DNA from: Promerops cafer
Lineage: Eukaryota > Chordata > Aves > Passeriformes > Nectariniidae
NCBI GenBank assembly: GCA_013398275.1
Contig: VZSE01013530.1
Coordinates: forward strand, 2,108,001 to 2,172,000
Length of the DNA: 64,000 nt
Direction of reading: 5' to 3'
Positions 60,095-64,000 of the stretch are shown here, in pieces; the first letter of the stretch is position 1, and each line of letters opens with the position of its first letter. The position numbers and the translations under genes are program-made. Below the pieces are notes generated by a model that was not told the DNA's origin, ran no database searches, and saw nothing but the letters and a program-made list of their open reading frames with translations.

Positions 60095-63000
60095 AGTGAC
60101 AGAAGCATCCAGTATGTCCCGGTGCTCACAGCAGGGCTGACGCAGCATCCCTGCCCCCTGCAGCACCGAAGGAGCTCCACCCTGTGCCTGGGGCAGTGGG
60201 CACGGCTCCGTTCAGAAATGCTCTTGCAGACCCTGCAGGCGCAGCACAGGCACCCAGGAGGTGGAACAGGACAGGCCAGAGTAGCTTACAATAAACAGTG
60301 CTCTCATTTCACTCACAGCTAGCAGATCTGGGGTTGGGTTTGTGGTGTTTGTTTTGTTTTCTTTATTTTTTTCCAGTAAATTTTAGGAACTTGTGCCCTC
60401 CCACTTCTGAGCCTGCCTGAGGTCACTGCTGTGCTTCCGTCACTGTCACTGCTGAAAAAGGCTCCAGAACATCCAGGGACCTTTGCAAAAGGAGAAAGTG
60501 AGCAGATAGATGACTAGAAACTCTGCAGAGGTTGTTTGTAAAGGCTTTGTATTTAAAATTTGTTCAAAATAAGGTATGGTACCTTCTGCAGGCTTCAATC
60601 AACAGCTGCAGGATTAATGTCACCACAGCTGAGGAAGCATTTAAAGTGCTTCCATCCGTAGGAAGCCAATGCCCCCAGAGTCTCCTTGGGGAGCATTTTT
60701 GACTGTTCAGGAGAGAAAGTTTCATGGGATAACAGCACTTTTCATCCCAGCAAAAAGCATCACCGCCGTGCAATAGATTATTTTAGCAACTGTGAGCCTA
60801 CCTGAGCCTGTCAGTCAAATTACAGCAGAAAGAATTAGAACTGAAGTATTTAGTAAAACATAAAGAAAATTGTGGAGTGAATTCATCGTGGCAGTCAAGC
60901 TGAACATTAGTTTTCCTGATCACAAAACCAATAGACAAATCTACTAAAAGTGGGGATCTCACTCATTCCTTCGTATCAATGCTTGCAGTGATGTCAGTGG
61001 TTTTGCACATATGGCAAAAGCAAATTTGGCTCTAAATATTAATTTAAAAACCTTTCTCAGAAAAATCAGTGATGGCAAAAACCACAGCAGAGATTTTCAC
61101 ATATTTTTAAGCTGAGACAAAGGTGGTGAAGATAACAATATTTACTTAGCTGCTCTCTGTGCTGATTAAACCAAACACTGAACAAGGACACATCCATTGC
61201 AGATAATGGTTTCAGCACTCACTGCTGAGGCCATTTAATTAATTGTTCTCCTGGGGTCAATATCAAGTTATGTCAATAAGCATTTGAGCTCATCCAGCAC
61301 CGATAGCTGAATCTGTTTGTTTGATCTAGCAGTTTTATCTTGTAAACGTGGCTCTTGCTGCAGAGTCTAACCACAAAGAAACCTCAGGAATTTTTATTTT
61401 TATTTTTTAGGTTTATAGAAGAATTGCAGCCATGGAAGCTGAAAACTACTGTTGTTCTTGTTTTAAAGAGTGTTAGAGTTCCCTTTAGAGAAAAAAGATC
61501 TGGTGGGGAAAAAAAGAGAATTTGAGGTATTTATGGATTTTTTCCTAGCTGATGTAACTATAATCCACAAGACACTACCTTCCTCTTTGCAGAGAAATGT
61601 TCCAAAAGCAGATTTTTTTCCCCCCTCTTAAAGGCATCTATATATTCAAGAGAAAAAAACCCTTGAGTCTGGCAAATCTGAAGCCTTTTTGTGAATTATT
61701 ATAAGAAAATGAAGTGGTTGATTATCTGTCATTAGGCCTAGAATAAAAACCACCTGAATTTAAACACACGATTTTGGCATTCAAGATAACATTTTCAGGA
61801 AGGAGCCCTCTTTTCTTTTGGTGCCAGATTTTTTTTTCCCTGAGATAGCAGCCAGCACTGCATCTGATCAGCACACCTCATATCACACAGAAGATCTTTC
61901 CTGCTTAGGCAGCGTGCAGGCAGGCTTGGCTTAGTGCTCCTGGACACTGGCCACACGAAATGTCATTTGTGGCACGTGGAACAAACCCAATGAACTGGAA
62001 GTTTTAACAAATCCTTTCATAACAGGGATTATTCACTAATCTTATTCACAGAGATTGGGCCACACCATGGGAACTGGACACTCTTCATGTTACACCAGTT
62101 AGCCCCCAGTTGCCACTGCTTTAGTTTTCTGGTGTTCCCCAGAAAAAAAGCAACACAGGAGCATAAAGCAGGAAGGCTGGCTGGCACAGAACAGCTTTTA
62201 GTGCTAAAAGTAGAATGATGAGAACAATCAGCCATTTTAAATTCTTTCCATATCAAAACTTCCCTCTGGTGTCAACAGACAATTTCACCCATGGATCCCC
62301 TGTGTGCATCACTGGAGTGATCAGGAATCAGGAAAAGGTGAGGACATCAGAAAATATGAACGTGTTCAGGGAAGCAGAAGGTTATAGGTGAGTGCAGATG
62401 CTCAGTGAGAAAGCAAGCACAAGTTATCTGCTCTGATTTTTACTGAAAAATCACCAGTCTAAACAAGAATGAGTATTTTTGGGATAAGTGGGCTTCTTAC
62501 TTGATAGCTCTTTCCTACTCTATGTGATTTATTCTAATTTTGGTATAGAATACCACTAAGTAAAGGATAGCTTGATCACTTGCCTTTCTGAGTCCTCCCA
62601 AGGGAGGCACATGCTTTAAATTCCCCAACTATTGCTGCCAAGGTAGGTGTCACCAGCCTGGAACACATTACACAGCTGACAGGAGCCCAGAAAGAGCTGA
62701 GCTTGCCAGATAGCCTGGTATTCTTTCAGCGTGAGCAGAGATTTTTTTCAATGAGAGATGTCAGGCACCAAAATCAAGCAATTACTGGTTATAAAACTAT
62801 CAGCCTGGAAAAGTGTACAGTCTGTGTGTAACTTGTTGCTAAATGACCCTCTCTGAGTACATTGCTCATTGTCGTACAGAAAATGGTCTTTGTTACTTGA
62901 AGCAAAGCTTAGACTTTTAGTATTCATCAGGGATAAAACTGTTCCATGAAAGAAAGAGCATTTTAATTTTGAAGCACCAGATTATGTGGTTTTCAAGCAC

Positions 63001-64000
63001 ATCATGCAATGCACTGGGAAACCCTGTATGTGGGAACATTTTTCTATTAATGTACAATAGCCTCTTAATAAGGAAGGAGATGGATCTTGCTCCTCCTCTC
63101 CCTCCATTGGACTGAAAAGACTTACAGAACAGAAACTTTCTGCCAATACCATGAATTATTTAGCTGCTGGGGTGTAACACTTACTAGATTGTAATTGCTT
63201 TGGTTTTGCCAAAAGGAAGCTGTTTGTCACTACCATCTCTGCATTAGCACAACGTTTATGGCACTGGAGTGCCTTAAAGAAAACTACCTCTGTCTTGAAC
63301 TGCTGTTCTGCTTTGATTTAATGCTTCTTGAAGCAATAAGAGCTGCATGGTCCCACCAACTGCTGGTATGTACAGAAATAATAAATACTGCATTGAATTC
63401 TATTAAGGAGTACTAAATATTCAATGTGACAATAGAATTCCCCTACAACATCCAGATGGATTTACACTTCCACTATGGAAACTGAAGTAAACATCAGGCA
63501 ATCTTCTGTTCAGGATTCACTGCTGGTACAAAGTAAGTGAATTCAGCCACAAGCAGGGTACTAATGAGCTCTGAGCACTGATAATCACAAGAGCAAGAAA
63601 TTCTTGTTACATGAGACTGAAAATAACAAACTCAGGAATATCTGTTGGACTGGCTAAGAGTCCTTTTCCTTCATCATCATCTGAGCTATGCAGCTTACAG
63701 AATAAGCAGAAAAATTGCCATTTTGTCTTTGTTTTTATGGTGGGGTATATACAGTCACATATGGAATACATGTAGGACCTCTGAAGATCACAAAATAATT
63801 AAAAAAGCTGTGCAGAACCCTAAATTTTATTTTTCTACTGCACTACTTTAAATTGTAAAATGCCTATTGAGATGATTACAGCATGTCGCTTGCTCATATT
63901 CTAGAATGTTCATTTTCTTTTTACATTTAATATAATGGAATATGTGCACAATCATGCTGAGCGGGGTAATTGAAAATTAAACAGAGAATTACTCACAGCA
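60095..64000. other. Non-coding DNA, no gene recognised
   Basis: A GC-richer stretch to about 60280 has few CpGs and is not a CpG island. A G/T-rich low-complexity tract follows at about 60328-60375. The remainder is AT-rich and unique-looking, with no recognised repeat, exon or RNA gene. Confidence 0.5.

Noticed and set aside
60095..60280. GC-rich stretch considered as a CpG island
   Set aside because: GC is raised but CpG dinucleotides are few and the stretch is under 200 bp.
1..64000. CRISPR arrays, operons or other prokaryotic systems
   Set aside because: No regularly spaced repeats and no dense coding. Repeat content is clearly avian.

Overview
The window looks like nuclear DNA of a songbird (Passeriformes) and appears to contain no protein-coding gene. 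Six 5'-truncated copies or fragments of the CR1 LINE are present, the typical interspersed repeat of birds. There is also a degraded SINE with a CR1-like tail joined to a tRNA-like head, the layout of the passerine TguSINE1 family, and one short solo LTR with TATA box and AATAAA signal. Base composition is moderately AT-rich. Simple repeats are short and no CpG island is apparent. The lineage call rests on these repeat families recognised by eye, not on a database search.

Layout. 1-8.5 kb: non-coding, with an ancient repeat relic near 0.9 kb. 8.5-8.8 kb: an ATATG pentanucleotide microsatellite, then a MIR/CORE-SINE-like relic. 8.8-19.8 kb: featureless non-coding DNA. 19.8-20.2 kb: an antisense CR1. 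21.1 kb: an old repeat relic. 23.9-24.0 kb: a perfect 37-bp tandem duplication. 28.6-29.0 kb: the solo LTR. 33.2-33.7 kb: the only plus-strand CR1. 40.3, 41.2, 45.5 and 51.5 kb: minus-strand CR1 copies. 50.9-51.0 kb: an almost perfect 89-bp palindrome. 55.5 kb: the SINE. 57.5 and 60.0 kb: two copies of a 105-bp block with 95% identity, lying 2,452 bp apart. 57.75 kb: a perfect 13-bp-stem hairpin.

No operon, CRISPR array, tRNA, rRNA or recognisable host exon was found. Most open frames are short and look like chance. The few with recognisable residues lie inside CR1 copies and match the C-terminal end of CR1 ORF2. The window is best read as an intron or intergenic desert next to genes outside the view. 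Candidate regulatory features (CTCF-like motifs, strong splice-acceptor-like sites, a TATA/donor pair) are weak motif-level calls. I found no convincing new multi-gene system. The items most worth checking are the palindrome and its nested inverted copies, and the 105-bp duplication.
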